Part shown: positions 12,126-23,539 of the stretch, in pieces | Position numbering within the stretch: position 1 is the first letter of the stretch | Layout: each line of letters opens with the position of its first letter | Assembly (NCBI RefSeq): GCF_963924675.1 | Contig: NC_089221.1 | Coordinates: 136,938,263-137,002,262, forward strand | DNA from: Phocoena phocoena | Lineage: Eukaryota; Chordata; Mammalia; Artiodactyla; Phocoenidae | DNA length: 64,000 nt | Direction: 5' to 3' | Notes under the pieces: generated by a model | What the model saw: the letters and a program-made list of their open reading frames with translations, nothing else | Told to the model about the DNA's origin: nothing | Database searches by the model: none | Made by a program: the position numbers and the translations under genes

Positions 12126-13069
12126 TGTGATGGGAGAGAAGAGAAAAGAGATAAGAAGTTGGAGGAAGAGGGGAGGAGGGGGAGTTGAAGCATAAAACAA
12201 AACCATCAACCCTTGGGAGTTGGGTGTTGTTGACCCCAGCTGTCCTTCCAGCCTCAGTTGACCTCCGTGAATGAGGCACACTGTCCTTGTGTGGAGGGCC
12301 CCAGTGTATACATCCAGGGGGGCTCAGGGATGGGAGGTCTCCGTGGGAGAGGACTTGGGTCATCCTTGGGCCTTTTGGCAATGGAGACATCTGCAGATCC
12401 AGCAGGGGGTTATTCAGGGCCAACTCAGGAATTTAAAATCCCTGCAAGCTTCTGGGGCTGGTCACTGGGATTCACACTCCCCCAAGCATCTCTCAGGGCA
12501 CAAAATCAAGCTGTCTCTCTACTCATTCCTCCCTTGCCCTGGGCTTAGCCCAACCCACCCACAGTTGGCACCTTGCCAAAAGGGAGCAATGCCTTCTGGG
12601 GGAGCCAGGTCCTCAGGCCACAGTCCAGGCTCGGGAGGCGGTGGGAGGCCCCCCAGGGGTGTGAGGGCAGCCCAGGCTGTAAGTCCCAGGCCTGGGCATG
12701 GGCACAGAGCCAGCGAGCTCACTTAAAGAGCAGTGGACAGGGAGAGTCAACTGCTTGAGGAAAGACCTCAGGCAGCCTCCAGACCTTGGCAGGGAGGAGG
12801 CTGTGCCTAGAGGCTTCATCCAAACACAGTTCGTTTCATGGAGTTACCAAATTTCCGAGTCTCCACATCCTTATGAGACCATGTGATTGTGTCACAAAAG
12901 CCCCATCCAGAAAGCTAAGCCCCAGGCCAGCTCTACTCCTCATTCTGCTGGTGTGTGAATTTAAACATATCTCTTGACACCTGAAAAATGGAAAGAACAC
13001 TTTATAATCTAATAAAGATCAGAATATAGAAGTCACGTAAGATAGAAGTCACGTATTTGAGCTATTAAT
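12126..13069. other. no gene recognised; locally GC-rich
   Basis: 12540-12720 is GC-rich and has overlapping frames on both strands, including 12271-12726 plus. A donor-like 'gctgtaagt' occurs near 12677. No domain is recognised and frames in GC-rich DNA are often fortuitous, so no exon is called. Two copies of 'atagaagtcacgta' lie near 13025-13054. Confidence 0.4.
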
Positions 13070-13255
13070 TCAGACAGTCTCATTCACTTCTTGGGTATGT
13101 GACTTTGGATGAGTTACTTAATCTTAGTTTCCTAGTCTGCAAAATGGAAATAATGAAATGCATACTCTATAGAAGAGTTGTGAGGATAAATGAGAACATG
13201 AATATAAACAGATTTGGCCCCTGGCACTTCAGTGCTCAGTAACTGTGAGCTTTTA
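13070..13255 (+). repeat. MIR SINE
   Basis: Segments in order are 'gtatgtgactttggatgag', 'agtctgcaaaatggaaataa' and 'gttgtgaggataaatgaga'. Confidence 0.75.
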
Positions 13256-13744
13256 AAAAAAAAAGTACTATTAATTTAACTTCCTGGAAACAAAATAAAA
13301 CCACAGGAATGGTAATGTTCTTGGGACACTGTATATTACTGTGAGGAATTATGAGTGCCTATATACAAGAAGGTAAATGAAATTCAGAAATGTTACCAGA
13401 TTTGGCCAAGCTGCATAGCCAGGCATCACTGGTTTGGGAAATGAACTCGCATCAGAGATTATAAGAAAATGGCTCCCCAGCTGACCTTACTAAAGGAAAG
13501 TTTATTTGCTGGGGAGGGAGGAGGGCAGGTGGAAGAGGTCAGGAAAGGGAGGGATGCTCTCGATGGGGCCATTCCATGACTGTGTAGGTGTAGTTAGAGC
13601 TTACAGGAGGATGAGGCCTCCAGAATGTACCTTTGCCAGGCACCCAATAGCCCACCCTTGCACAAGGCCACCGCCTAAGGGAAGAAGGACTGCTACAAAT
13701 TGGGAGGAATTAGTTTTCCAGATTTGGACTGTATCCCAGCCAGT
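13256..13744. other. no gene or repeat recognised
   Basis: Only chance frames are present, for example a 94-codon plus frame at 13506-13790 that runs into the next MIR. Confidence 0.4.
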
Positions 13745-13935
13745 GGAGGCTAGTGGGAAAAGCAAGTGCACTGAAGGCAGAGAATCCTAAATTCAAATCC
13801 TCTCTTAGCCACTTCCTCACTGACCTTGGACAGCTTAACCTCTTCGAACCTCTGTTTCCCCAGGCTTTAAAGTTGTAGATAATAAATGCCTGTGTCTCTG
13901 GTTTTTTGTAAGGATTAAAAGAAGTAAGTAGTAGG
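13745..13935 (+). repeat. MIR SINE
   Basis: 'gcactgaaggcagagaatcc', 'ttaacctcttcgaacctctg' and 'taaggattaaaagaagtaag' follow the MIR order. Confidence 0.7.
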
Positions 13936-14082
13936 TGCCTTCCTTCTCCTCCCGATTCACCTCAGTGACATAGGCTAGTGGACAGATCTTGGCAAATAAG
14001 AGAGCTCTCCCCCATTGTTAATGGCCTGATGGCTGAGTACTAGATACTGGGAGACACGGGGTAAACTTCAGTCCCCGTGAAG

Positions 14083-14425
14083 ATGGCAGAGTGAACAGAG
14101 GCAGGAAGCCCTGCCCCCTCAACATTAGAAATACCAAGCTAAATATTATTTTTAATTTTTCACAAAATGTATTGGCTGAAAATCAGGAAAGAAAATCTCC
14201 AGTTGCCAGGAATGAAGAGAGAAGACGAAATTCTTTAGATGTAGCATGTCTCACAAGGGGAGGGGAATTGCAGGCTTGGGTCTGCCTGAGGAACTGTGGA
14301 AGCCGTGGCTGCCCAGAACAACGATGTCAGGACTGTATAAAATCCTCAGTCAACAGAGGGTCATTTTGTCTGGCATGCTACTCTGACAGAAGCAGGAAAG
14401 TAGACTGTAGAGGATTAATCCTGAA
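14083..14425 (+). mobile_element. possible ancient L1 5' region
   Basis: The opening 'gaagatggcagagtgaacag' and the general composition resemble the 5' region of old L1M-type elements. There is no ORF1 or ORF2 match to confirm it. Confidence 0.3.
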
Positions 14426-15185
14426 ATAGCCAGAAAATTCCTTTACCCAGAATTCCACATTCTGCTGTTTTCATTTAGTTGAGGTTTTACCATGTATATA
14501 TATCAGGAAATGATTGTGCTGACTTTTCCTTTTATCCATAGTCACACAGCGTGTTTCGCCATTTTTCTTTTCTGTATTTCTCAGCTCCTTTGGAAGGGAA
14601 TAAGAGACCCGCCCCAGGCAAGAATGCAATAATCTGACTATGGTTTTAAGGGACCATGAGGTTCTTTCCACTGCACCATTAAAAACTATTTACAGGAGGA
14701 AGAACGGAGACTAGGACGTTTGGGATGGAGGGCATAAGTGAGAGTCAGAGAGGGAAACTGGAAGGGGGTAGATGGCAGTTTGGTGTGGAGGGAAGGTTGT
14801 TCAAAAGAGGGAAAGGCCTGGGGTTCAGGTGAGCAGAGGACACTAGAAAGGGCTCCATTTGAGCCACCTGGATTTGCCAGTCCTCACAGGATCTGAGGAC
14901 AGAATGATGTGATCTGAGCCCTGAAGGGAAGAGAATTAGAGTTAGCAAAAAGCTCTGTAGCTGCCCAGGAAATGGATGATTATTAGGGCCATGTGGGTTT
15001 AAGATGCTAAAGAAAGACTCACTCAGAATATATTCCTACAGAGGAGAAGACGGCAAATGCTTTCTTATAAAAGAACATTGCTTTTAGATTCATAAAAATG
15101 CCCCCAATTTAAATCTCCAGCTGGTAAAAAGTTTCTGAGTCATTGATGTTGAGAGTAGAATAATGAAAGTAAAATAAAATACAGC
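14426..15185. other. no gene or repeat recognised
   Basis: No gene-like structure is seen. Frames of 66-67 codons on the minus strand have no recognisable content. Confidence 0.4.
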
Positions 15186-15345
15186 TGTACCATTTACTAG
15201 TGGCATGGCACAAGGATGTCACTTCTTTTTTTCTGAACCCAAGTTTCTTCACCTATAAACTGGGAATGATAATAGTACCTACTTCATTAGGAACATTGTG
15301 AGAATTAAATGAAATAATGCATTTAAGTGTGTATTAAGTACAGTG
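15186..15345 (+). repeat. MIR SINE
   Basis: 'tataaactgggaatgataat', 'agtacctacttcattaggaa' and 'gtgagaattaaatgaaataa' mark the second half of MIR. Confidence 0.75.
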
Positions 15346-15463
15346 ATGATTCATCACAAGCCCTGTGAATGGCTGTGGTTTGGGCAGGGCTGTTTTCCCA
15401 AGATGCCCATCAGCAGTCCTGGGACCTTAGATGACTTTACTTTGCAAGTCTGGGTTTGTAGGT

Positions 15464-15656
15464 ATAGTGGTCAAGTGTATAAGAGCAATAGTTTAGACAA
15501 TTTGAGATTGGATCCCAAGTCTGCCGTTTTCCAAAGGAGTGAGTTGGGATTATGTATCCTCAGTGAGCCTCATTTTTTTTTTTATATATACAAGATGGGG
15601 GTGATGACAGTACCTACTTTAGCAAACTCTCAAAAGGTGGTTACTATTGTTAGTAT
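15464..15656 (+). repeat. MIR SINE
   Basis: A diverged MIR carrying a short T-run ('caagatgggggtgatgacag', 'agtacctactttagc'). It lies directly upstream of the MRPL30 retropseudogene and contributes the upstream part of a fortuitous open frame. Confidence 0.65.
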
Positions 15657-15672
15657 TACAAAGGCAAGGTCC

Positions 15673-16458
15673 TTCTTTTGCTTGGCTTTCCCTCAGTGGC
15701 CTATAAAGAGAATAATCACCATATTCACTGCAGGGATTTTGCACTCTGTGGGTCAGCGGCCAGCAGGCAGACTGCAAACAGTGACAAAAGGTATAGAGCC
15801 TCTCATCTGTACAGATTTGATTCATCACAAATTTGCCAGGTCAAGAATTCCAGATAAAGTTTTTCAGCCTTCACCTGCAGACCATGAAAAATATGGTGGG
15901 GATCCAAAGCACCTTCATAAACTGCATATTGTTACCAGAATAAGAACTAGGAAAAGACATCCATTTGGGAAAAAGGTTACGATAAAGATGCTTGGATTAG
16001 AAAAAGCACCTATTCCTCAGGTTCACAAGAATATCCCTTCAGTGAAGGCAAAAAAGAAAGTGGTTAAACATTTGATAAGAATCAAGTCCCTGTTGAGGTG
16101 ATGGATTCATGGGTGTATACGTATGTCAAACTTAGCACCATATGCTTTTCAAGTGTGTGCATTTTGTTGTATGTCTATTATACCTCAATAAAGCTGTTAG
16201 AAACAAACAGACAAACAAAAAAAGAATCAAGTCCCTGAAGTTGCCACAAGGACTTGCAGCAAAGGAGGATGTGCGTAATGCCTGCCTCGTGAACACTGGA
16301 GAATTAGTAGTGCATGGCATCTAAACCCTGTGGACCAGGGAGCAATTAAGTCCTAATGCCAGAGCATTTCAGATTAAAAAATGCAAATCATCTTTATTTT
16401 AAGATGGTGAGAAAGTGTTTCTATTAAAATATATTTTAAATACAAAAAAAAAAAAAAA
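15673..16458 (+). pseudogene. MRPL30P: MRPL30 processed pseudogene (mitochondrial ribosomal protein L30)
   Basis: The parent gene encodes a protein of the large mitochondrial ribosomal subunit. The conceptual protein from about 15730 matches my memory of mammalian MRPL30, including 'GRLQTVTKG', 'HEKYGGDP', 'KMLGLEKA' and '[11 protein letters not shown]'. The copy is intronless, ends in an A-tract (16444-16458) and is flanked by 'aaaggcaaggtcc' (15660-15672) and 'aaaggcaagttcc' (16459-16471), a 13-bp target-site duplication with one mismatch. These are marks of L1-driven retrocopying. The parental start codon position reads act. The frame is open until a later L1 tail at 16093-16221 brings a stop; beyond it the match continues ('LKLPQGLAAKED'), then a 1-base shift gives a premature stop near 16321. 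No MRPL30-length protein can be made. Confidence 0.9.
16093..16221 (+). mobile_element. L1 3' tail inserted in the MRPL30 pseudogene
   Basis: This 129-base insert is the extreme 3' end of an L1: 'gtgatggattcatgggtgta', 'tatacctcaataaagctgtt' with an aataaa signal at 16187-16192, and an A-rich tail with c/g interruptions. The 16-base sequence 'aagaatcaagtccctg' stands immediately before (16077-16092) and ends the insert (16222-16237), a perfect target-site duplication. Confidence 0.9.
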
Positions 16459-16471
16459 AAAGGCAAGTTCC

Positions 16472-17259
16472 CGATTGGTTTACCTTCCCTTTGCAGATCT
16501 GAGCTCTTGATGTACTCTAGGTCAGACCCAAGTGGTTGTCCTTTTCTTACTGTCATTTGTACCTTTCCTCCATCCATTATGAAAGAAAGCACCATGAGGA
16601 TCATATACCCATCAAAGCCATATCCTATACTAGGGACCCCATCTGAGCAAATTTCAGGTTCTAATATTCAAATGACACTGCCACAGCTGCTGCCTCTGAA
16701 TCACCACACAATTCCTCATCATTACAGGGACAGCCCAAATATTGGCAGAAGAAATCAGAATTAATATTATTAGAACCAACAAGAAGAAGGAAGCCTGAAA
16801 TTACCTAAGGGTAAAAATCAGCCTGCAGTAAATAATCCTAGCTAACTGTTCAGAAAGAGAAACTTCCATCTCCATGCCCACTTCTCCTATCCCTTTCGAA
16901 ATCTGTTTCAGAATGACAGAGACAAAAATGTAGATTAGAAGTCAAAAAAGTGGCAAGTGAGTCAAAATATTTAAAGGGAAGGAATCTCTGATTCATGTGC
17001 CTTTGATTGCAGCTTGTAATTTCTCCTTTCATGTTTAATGGGCTTCCCTGGGCAAGGCTGGGAAACTATGCAACAGCCGCATTCCAGGTCCCCCTGGTGT
17101 CACGTGCCTGTAGCTGTACCAGGGTCCAGCCTCATCCATGGGGCATCAGAGGCAGAGGAAGAAGCATGAGAATGTTGGCGGGAATGTATGGAATGTTGAA
17201 CTATTAAAGCCTGGGAACAGGGAAGTTCAGAACCCAGATGGTAAGGGAGGACAGACCTA
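16472..17259. other. no gene or repeat recognised
   Basis: No gene is recognised. An 85-codon plus frame from 16507 has no known domain and begins in the flank of the retrocopy. Confidence 0.4.
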
Positions 17260-17415
17260 GTGTCAGCTTAGACAAGTGATGGAGCTCTCTAAGGCCAAGG
17301 CTCCCCACCTATGAAATCTCATGGGGCTCTTGATAGCATTAAATTAGAGTATGGATATAAACCGTCTATCACAGGGCCTGCCACACAGCAAGTGCTCTGT
17401 GACTTACTCATTCAG
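17260..17415 (+). repeat. MIR SINE
   Basis: 'gcttagacaagtgatggagc', 'ctccccacctatgaaatctc' and 'cagggcctgccacacagcaa' outline a diverged MIR. Confidence 0.6.
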
Positions 17416-17439
17416 CATGCGTTCAGCCAACAAATAAAT

Positions 17440-17565
17440 AGTGCCTGATAATTTGAATAGAAATCTCAGGCCCAGAGGAGGCAGATGCCTGCCCAAGGTT
17501 ACTCACACAGTCATTAGAACTCAGGCGTCCAACTCCCAGGCCAGTGCTCTTTCCCTGACCAGAGC
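17440..17565 (-). repeat. MIR SINE, minus strand
   Basis: The reverse pattern 'ctcaggcccagaggagg', 'ctgcccaaggttactcacac' and 'agaactcaggcgtccaactc' is visible. Confidence 0.65.
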
Positions 17566-17774
17566 AGTCGAGTCTCAGTCATTCCTCCAACTCTTGGCTG
17601 GCCTAGTCCCAGGGAATCAAGCCTGCCCTGTTTTGGAGGTATTCACCAACAGAGCATGATTTAGGGGACACTTTGAGACCCCCAAGTGCCCCAGGAGGCC
17701 TCCCTAATGGATTTTCCTCCCTTCTGATCTGAAGTTCCCCATTCTATCTGGGTTAGGCAACGGAGCAGAAAGGG

Positions 17775-17930
17775 ACTAACAATTCCTCAATTCCGTTATG
17801 TTTCAAATACTGTTCTTGGCATGTTAAACATATCTTCTTGTTTATTCCTCATAAGAGCTCTGTGAGGTATTTTTGTCCCCAGTCTGCAGGTGAAAAAACT
17901 GAGGCCCAGAGATGCTATATGACTATTTGG
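17775..17930 (-). repeat. MIR/L2-type fragment, minus strand
   Basis: 'cataagagctctgtgaggta', 'cccagtctgcaggtgaaaaa' and 'actgaggcccagagatgcta' give the reverse MIR pattern. Confidence 0.7.
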
Positions 17931-18385
17931 GTCAAATTGCATCTTCCCCCAAAACATACATGTTGAAGCCCTAACTCCCAGTACCCCAGAATGTGACCTT
18001 ATTTGGAAAGCATCATTGGGAATGTAAGCAGGTAAGTAAGATGAAGTCATCAGAGTGGGCCCTAATCCAGTATGACTGGTATCCTTATAAAAAGGGGAAG
18101 TTTGGACATAGAGTCATGTCCAGAGGGAAAGCACCACGTAAAGATGAAGGCAGAGAGTGGGGTGAAGCATCTACAAGCCAAGGAATGCCAAAGATTGCCA
18201 GCAAACCACCAGAAGCTGGGGGAGAGGCATGGAACAGATTCTTTCTCACAACCCTCAGAAAGAACCAACTCTGCCAACACCTTGATCTCAAACTTCTAGC
18301 CTCCAGAACTGTGACATAATAAAGTTCTCTTGTTTAAGCCACTGGTTTGTGATACGTTGTTATAGTGGCCGTGGCAAATTAGTGA
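17931..18385 (+). mobile_element. MLT1-type LTR (ERVL-MaLR)
   Basis: Segments typical of MaLR LTRs appear in order: 'catgttgaagccctaactcc', 'ccagaatgtgaccttatttg', 'gggccctaatccagtatgac', 'catctacaagccaaggaat' and 'cctccagaactgtgacataa', with a polyadenylation-like aataaa at about 18318. It appears to be a solo LTR without internal retroviral sequence. The frames across it (for example 17993-18319) are by-products. Confidence 0.75.
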
Positions 18386-18399
18386 CTGTGGATCCACAC

Positions 18400-19255
18400 A
18401 TGACCATTTGGCTGTTCAAGTCAGAAATGTGGGCATCATTATTGATTCCTTCCCTTCCCTTCTGCTCCAATCTGGTCCATCACCAAATCCTACTGATGCT
18501 TTTCCTCCTTAATATTTCTGATTCATCACCTCTTTCCATCTCCATTGCCATTTGTGTCCTTCAAGCTACCATCATCTTTCAGCTGGATCATCATAACCAC
18601 TTTGTATCAGGTTTCCTTAACTCTTGCCCTATCCCAACTCAAATCCATTTTACTCAAAATAGGGCAATCTTCATCAAATAAATCATACCTCATCACTCCC
18701 GTACTTAAAAACATTGCAGTGGCTCCCCAGTCCTCCTGGGGTACAACCTGGACTTTTTCCTAGGCCAGCAATCCTAGTCCTTATCCTAGTCCTACCTCAT
18801 CTCATCCTTGATCTCTGTGTTTCATCCAGATGCATTTACTTTTAGTTATTCTCGTTCATCAGACTTGACCATCTCATGGTCTTTGCATGTGCTGGTCCTT
18901 ATGCTTGAAATGCTCCCCACCCACCCAGCACCCGCACTTTCCATCCTGCTAACTGCAATGTAGCCTTCAGCTTTCAACCTGCATGACTCCTCAAAGACTT
19001 TCCCTGAGCACCATCTCCCTCTAAATTACTTCTACCTTGTTATTTCTCCGACTAGGCATCATGTTCTTTTTCTTCAAAGATCTTACTGTAATCTATATCT
19101 ATGTATTATTTAATGTATAAACTTCCCAAGAAGACTTTATAAGAATAGAGACCTCGCGTTTTGTACACCATTGTCTCCCTAGTGCCTGATATGCAATACC
19201 TGGAATATTGTTGGCACTCAATAAATATTTCTTGAATGAATAAGTGAAAGTCATC
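18400..19255 (+). repeat. long L2 LINE fragment
   Basis: This is an extended L2 3' portion: 'acattgcagtggctccccag', 'ggtctttgcatgtgctggtc', 'ctcctcaaagactttccctg' and the terminal 'tcaataaatatttcttgaat'. L2 is an ancient LINE with no active copies in mammals. Confidence 0.85.
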
Positions 19256-19374
19256 ATTGGCATTCAAAGTGGGTTCAGTATGACTCTGATGTTCTTCCAA
19301 ACCAGAGCATGCAGACAATTGCCTCTTGAAGGTTATAGTTAAAATTAAATCATTATATAATTTCTGCTTCCAGT

Positions 19375-19960
19375 TATGATGGAGTGCGTTGATTTAGACC
19401 AACCCTCCCATTAATCTTAATTAAAATAACTATAAAAGCTAGATTAAGTTCAAAGACAAGAAAAAGTCTGTTTGATGGCATCAGAGAACAACCACGGCAG
19501 CCAGGACTTGAGGGCACGAGATTCCAGGGGACAGAGACTCTAAGAGAAGTGAGCCTGATATTCTGCTCTGCTTTTTACCTAAAGGAATTTGTTGCATCCT
19601 AAACTGGATGGGAGAGAAAGGTCAAGAAACCAAGCAGAAGGCGGCTGGTCAGAAGCTAAAAAACTAACTGACACAGAGGTGGAGAGACAAAGGTGAAGTT
19701 CATAGACGTTAGAATGAGGAGCCCTACTAAACACGCCGGGCTTCCAGTTAAGACCAAGAGTAAAGACAGATTGACAAACTGGAAGTAGACTAACCCCTAC
19801 TAACTCTCAGTTGAGACCCATCTCCATTCCTGATTGGATAGGCAGGATCTGTTCTTCCTCTCACTGCTGGCCAGAAGAAAATAAAGTTTTCTCTGGAGAA
19901 AGATGACATCATCTAAAACCGCCACAATTTCTCATACACCAAGTCCCACATTTTCCTCAT
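19375..19960 (+). mobile_element. probable ancient L1 5' region
   Basis: The stretch resembles the 5' untranslated region of old L1M elements: 'gagaacaaccacggcagcc', 'agggcacgagattccagggg' and 'agagaagtgagcctgatatt'. No ORF follows. Confidence 0.45.
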
Positions 19961-22045
19961 TGCAGCCCTAAGAAGTCTGTCATCTTCAAAGAAGACAACA
20001 TGAATTCCACATAATTCTGAATCCCCTTGGACAAGCCCAGGCAGATGCCAAGGGCAGAGCGCAGGGTGAAGAGAAGGATACTGGGTAGCTAGACAAAGCT
20101 GACAATTTGAAATTAACGGAGAGCTCAGCTGCCTGGAAATTCACTTTGAAAACAGAAATCTGTCTCCTGTGCAGCCAGCATGTGGACATATGGAGACCCA
20201 ATGCAAAGAACACGCAAAGCAAATGTCAGCAAAGGAATGATTTCCCTTTCGACCGGCAATGAAATTGGCTTCAATTATTAGAATAATGTGATATTAGGTG
20301 GAAAGACCCTTAAAATTTGTCTAAGCCAAACCTTTAAACCTTTCACTTGCATTGACTGAGGCGCTGAGATGGGAAATTATCTTCCTATGTCCGCACAGAA
20401 AATCGAGTTGGTTCTTGGACACAGACGGGTGGGCTCCACATCCAGCCAGACTTCCTCCTTGGTTCACTGTCTCAGTGAAGCTCCAAGCTCAGACATCTCT
20501 AGCCAGCAGCCCATCAACACTGCAAACAACTTCAACAAGACTATAAATGTCATGTTAGACATCAGATGATAAATGTGACTTCTCCCCAGCAAAGAGAGCC
20601 CAAATGGGAAAAGACAATGGGATTCCCATGGAATTAAATTCTTCCTCTCCCCAAGGACACCACAACAATTTCCCATTTATAGTGTTGTCCTAATAAATAC
20701 ACAGGAAGTCATAATTCACTGCTGTTAGTTAAAGTAGTCATGTTGTTCTCACTTTTATAAAGTCACATTGGGCAGGATGTTTCCATCAAGTAAGCAGCTG
20801 GGCCTTTAAAAAACACAAAGCTGGCGCTTCCATCTGTGCTGTTACCTTGAAAATAGGGATGGAGCCTCAGAGTTTGGGGAAAGGGCAGCAAACGAGGTGA
20901 CAGGAGGGCCAGGTTCTTGTCCTTGTTTTCGTTTCTGGTCTGGATGCTTTGGGCAGATCTCCTAAATTCAAAATAATATGAACTCCTTGTTGAGCTCTGT
21001 GCTAAGAGCTGATAAGCTGTGTCTCCTGCAACCTTCTAAGGCAGTGGCCAAGGAAATGGAGGCTCAAAGGGCTTTTGACTTGAGTAGGGCCCATTGGAAC
21101 AGTTATGACAGCTGGGATTCTAACTCAATTACAGGGCATTTGGCTCTAGAACCAGAATCTTTTTTGTTGTGTTATGTTTGTTTGTTTTTACCAATGTCTT
21201 GTTGCCTTGGCTTCCTCAACTGCATGCAACCCCAGTGGCACTGAAGCCGCCATCTCTCAGACATCTAAATAACCTCAACTCAGACATCTCCCCATCCACT
21301 GCCTGTGACAGATCTCAATTTCTCCAAATCCTCAAGGGCATCCTTTATCATGGGCATTTTTGACTTTGGATCTGCAAGTCCTGTCTCTGTCCATCCCCTA
21401 CCAACATTCTCAGATGAGAAACTCAGGTCCCATGCATCCAAAAAAGAAAAAAAGGAAAGTGCAGCTAGGAATCCATGGGTGTAGTGAGTTTAAAAACAAC
21501 ATGAGAGGTCACGGGAGGAGTCGCCGCTCACAGTTTAGCCTTGCCCTCATCCCACTCCATTGGCCAACTGTCTCTTCTCTCTCCTTCCCCCAGGACCCCA
21601 AAATGTCTTGGGTGCAGCGGTTCTGGCCCTTTCTTGAAAGCCTGGAGTTTGGCCAACATTCGTTGACTGCAGGGACTCCCTGGCCAAGCAGGTGTAGCCA
21701 ACCAAGCATTGTCTCAATAATGCCAGGGTTTACTTTAAACGGGAGTCTCGAGCATCTGCTGAGAACACAAATCTTTTTCTATACATTAAATGCAACATGA
21801 AGAGGTTAAGAGACATTGAAGATGCCCAGGCTGAGTTCCCTGAACCCCAGGACCATGAACTCTTTTCAAAAGCCAGATTAATACTACACATTTATCTACA
21901 GTGAAGGAACATACATTGTCAGGTGTCTTTGCTTTAAGCTAGAATTATATCAGGTCTGTGTGGTATCTGTGGTTTTCTCACCAAATTCTGATAACAACTG
22001 TTTATGTTTCTGGTTAATTAAAAGAGCTAAATCCTTTACTACTTA
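19961..22045. other. no gene recognised; weak MIR-like traces
   Basis: Weak minus-strand MIR-like traces occur at about 20330-20420 and 21020-21135. A 146-codon plus frame at 21360-21800 has no known domain. Nothing supports a gene. Confidence 0.4.
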
Positions 22046-22047
22046 AA

Positions 22048-22195
22048 ATTTGATCATTCACTCATTCAATAAACATTTATTGATCAATTAGTCTGTGCCA
22101 GGCTCCGGTATTCAGTGGTAAACAAGATGAAGTCACTGCCTTCAAGGTGGTGGCAGACAGTAAGTAAACAAATAAATTTGTATAATAGTGTTAGA
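22048..22195 (-). repeat. L2 LINE 3' end, minus strand
   Basis: The reverse L2 terminus is visible: 'tcactcattcaataaacatt', 'tagtctgtgccaggctccgg' and 'aagatgaagtcactgccttc'. Confidence 0.75.
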
Positions 22196-22299
22196 TAATG
22201 ACTTGGGCACTTAGAATTCGAAGATATATGCCTTTGTAAGCCTCCCTTTCAAATCCAGCCTGAAGAGTTCTCATCATTTTTACATATCTTCCTGCAATG

Positions 22300-22493
22300 T
22301 TTTTTTTTTTAACATCTTTATTGGAGTATAATTGCTTTACAATGGTGTGTTAGTTTCTGCTTTATAACAAAGTGCATCAGCTATACATATATATATCCCC
22401 ATATCTCCTCCCTCTTGCATCTCCCTCCCTCCCACCCTCCCTATCCCACCCCTCCAGGTGGTCACAAAGCACTGAACTGATCTCCCTGTGCTA
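22300..22493 (-). mobile_element. short 5'-truncated L1, minus strand
   Basis: The complement of a cetartiodactyl-type L1 3' end starts with a T-run at 22300, then 'acatctttattggagtataa' and 'tttacaatggtgtgttagtt'. 'cctgcaatg' flanks it on both sides (22291-22299 and 22494-22502), a perfect 9-bp target-site duplication. Only about 194 bases were copied. Confidence 0.9.
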
Positions 22494-23079
22494 CCTGCAA
22501 TGGTTTTAAGGTAGAACACATTCCAACCAAGAGTGCAAGCCTTGGTGAGAATTGGTGTCAATCTTCATTGGATTATGAACATGAAAATGTTTCTTTGGGG
22601 GATACATGACTCTATTTTAGCAGATGCTACAGGCTGCACAGTTATAAGCTAGTTCAGTATCTATTTTGCATACAACACAGCTTGGATGTTAATTTAGACC
22701 TTGATGCCAAAGCCTCTCTCCACAGAAAAGGAAGAGGACAGAGGAAGACAGCTCAGAAAGAGCAAAGTTCCTCCAAATTCCTTGCTCATGCTTTAATCTC
22801 CACAGAGGTGCAATTAACCAGGAGGCCCCTTCCCATTGCTTTCATCACCCTCACTCAGAGAGGAGCTTTCTCTGGGCACAATCAAGTGCTTTCAGAGCTT
22901 AAAAGTCATGGCTTTTCAGGGAGTGTAGCTTGTCTATTTCCATTTCATTCAGAACATGAAGGAATGGGGGGTGGAGGGAAAGACAAAAGACCAGGAAGAG
23001 TCTATATTCCGAGAATGGGTAAGTGACTGTGGAGATGTTTAAATATACAGGACTGTGAACAGCTTTTATGATTTCATAG

Positions 23080-23270
23080 ACCCTTAGAAGGTAGAGTCGG
23101 AGAGAATCTTAGAGACCTACGAGTCCAATTCTGTGCTTGACATAAGGGGAGACTGAGTCCTGAAGAGGAAAAGCAGTCTTTCTAAGGCCATCAGGTTGGT
23201 TGATAGCCGAGTAAGGACTAGAACCTTGACCCTCTGGTGCTCTTTCTGTCATCAGACTGTTTCCACATTC
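23080..23270 (-). repeat. MIR-like repeat, minus strand
   Basis: 'atcttagagacctacgagtc', 'agtaaggactagaaccttga' and 'ctggtgctctttctgtcatc' resemble an ancient tRNA-derived SINE read backwards. Confidence 0.5.
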
Positions 23271-23539
23271 CGTTCCTTCGTTTATCCTCTTTTATGTTGT
23301 TTTTAAAAATCTGTTTCAGCATGTAGAAATCCTCCCTTTTGTACTAACGCAAATATTCTCTAGTTTGCAAAGAACCAGTCTATATTCCACGTGCTTCAAG
23401 AAGTTAACCTAGTTATTCTAGGAATAATTTCTGCTTTGTTCTCTGAAATCACATTTGTCATGTGAGTCACGCATTTGTTTGTGTGGTAGCTTGCAAACGA
23501 CGGTTTACAATTTAAACTGTCTTAAGCAAAAACAAAAAG

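Noticed and set aside
12271..12726. A 151-codon frame with a donor-like 'gctgtaagt' as a possible exon
   Set aside because: The region is GC-rich, frames overlap on both strands, and no protein family is recognisable. One splice-like motif is not evidence of an exon.
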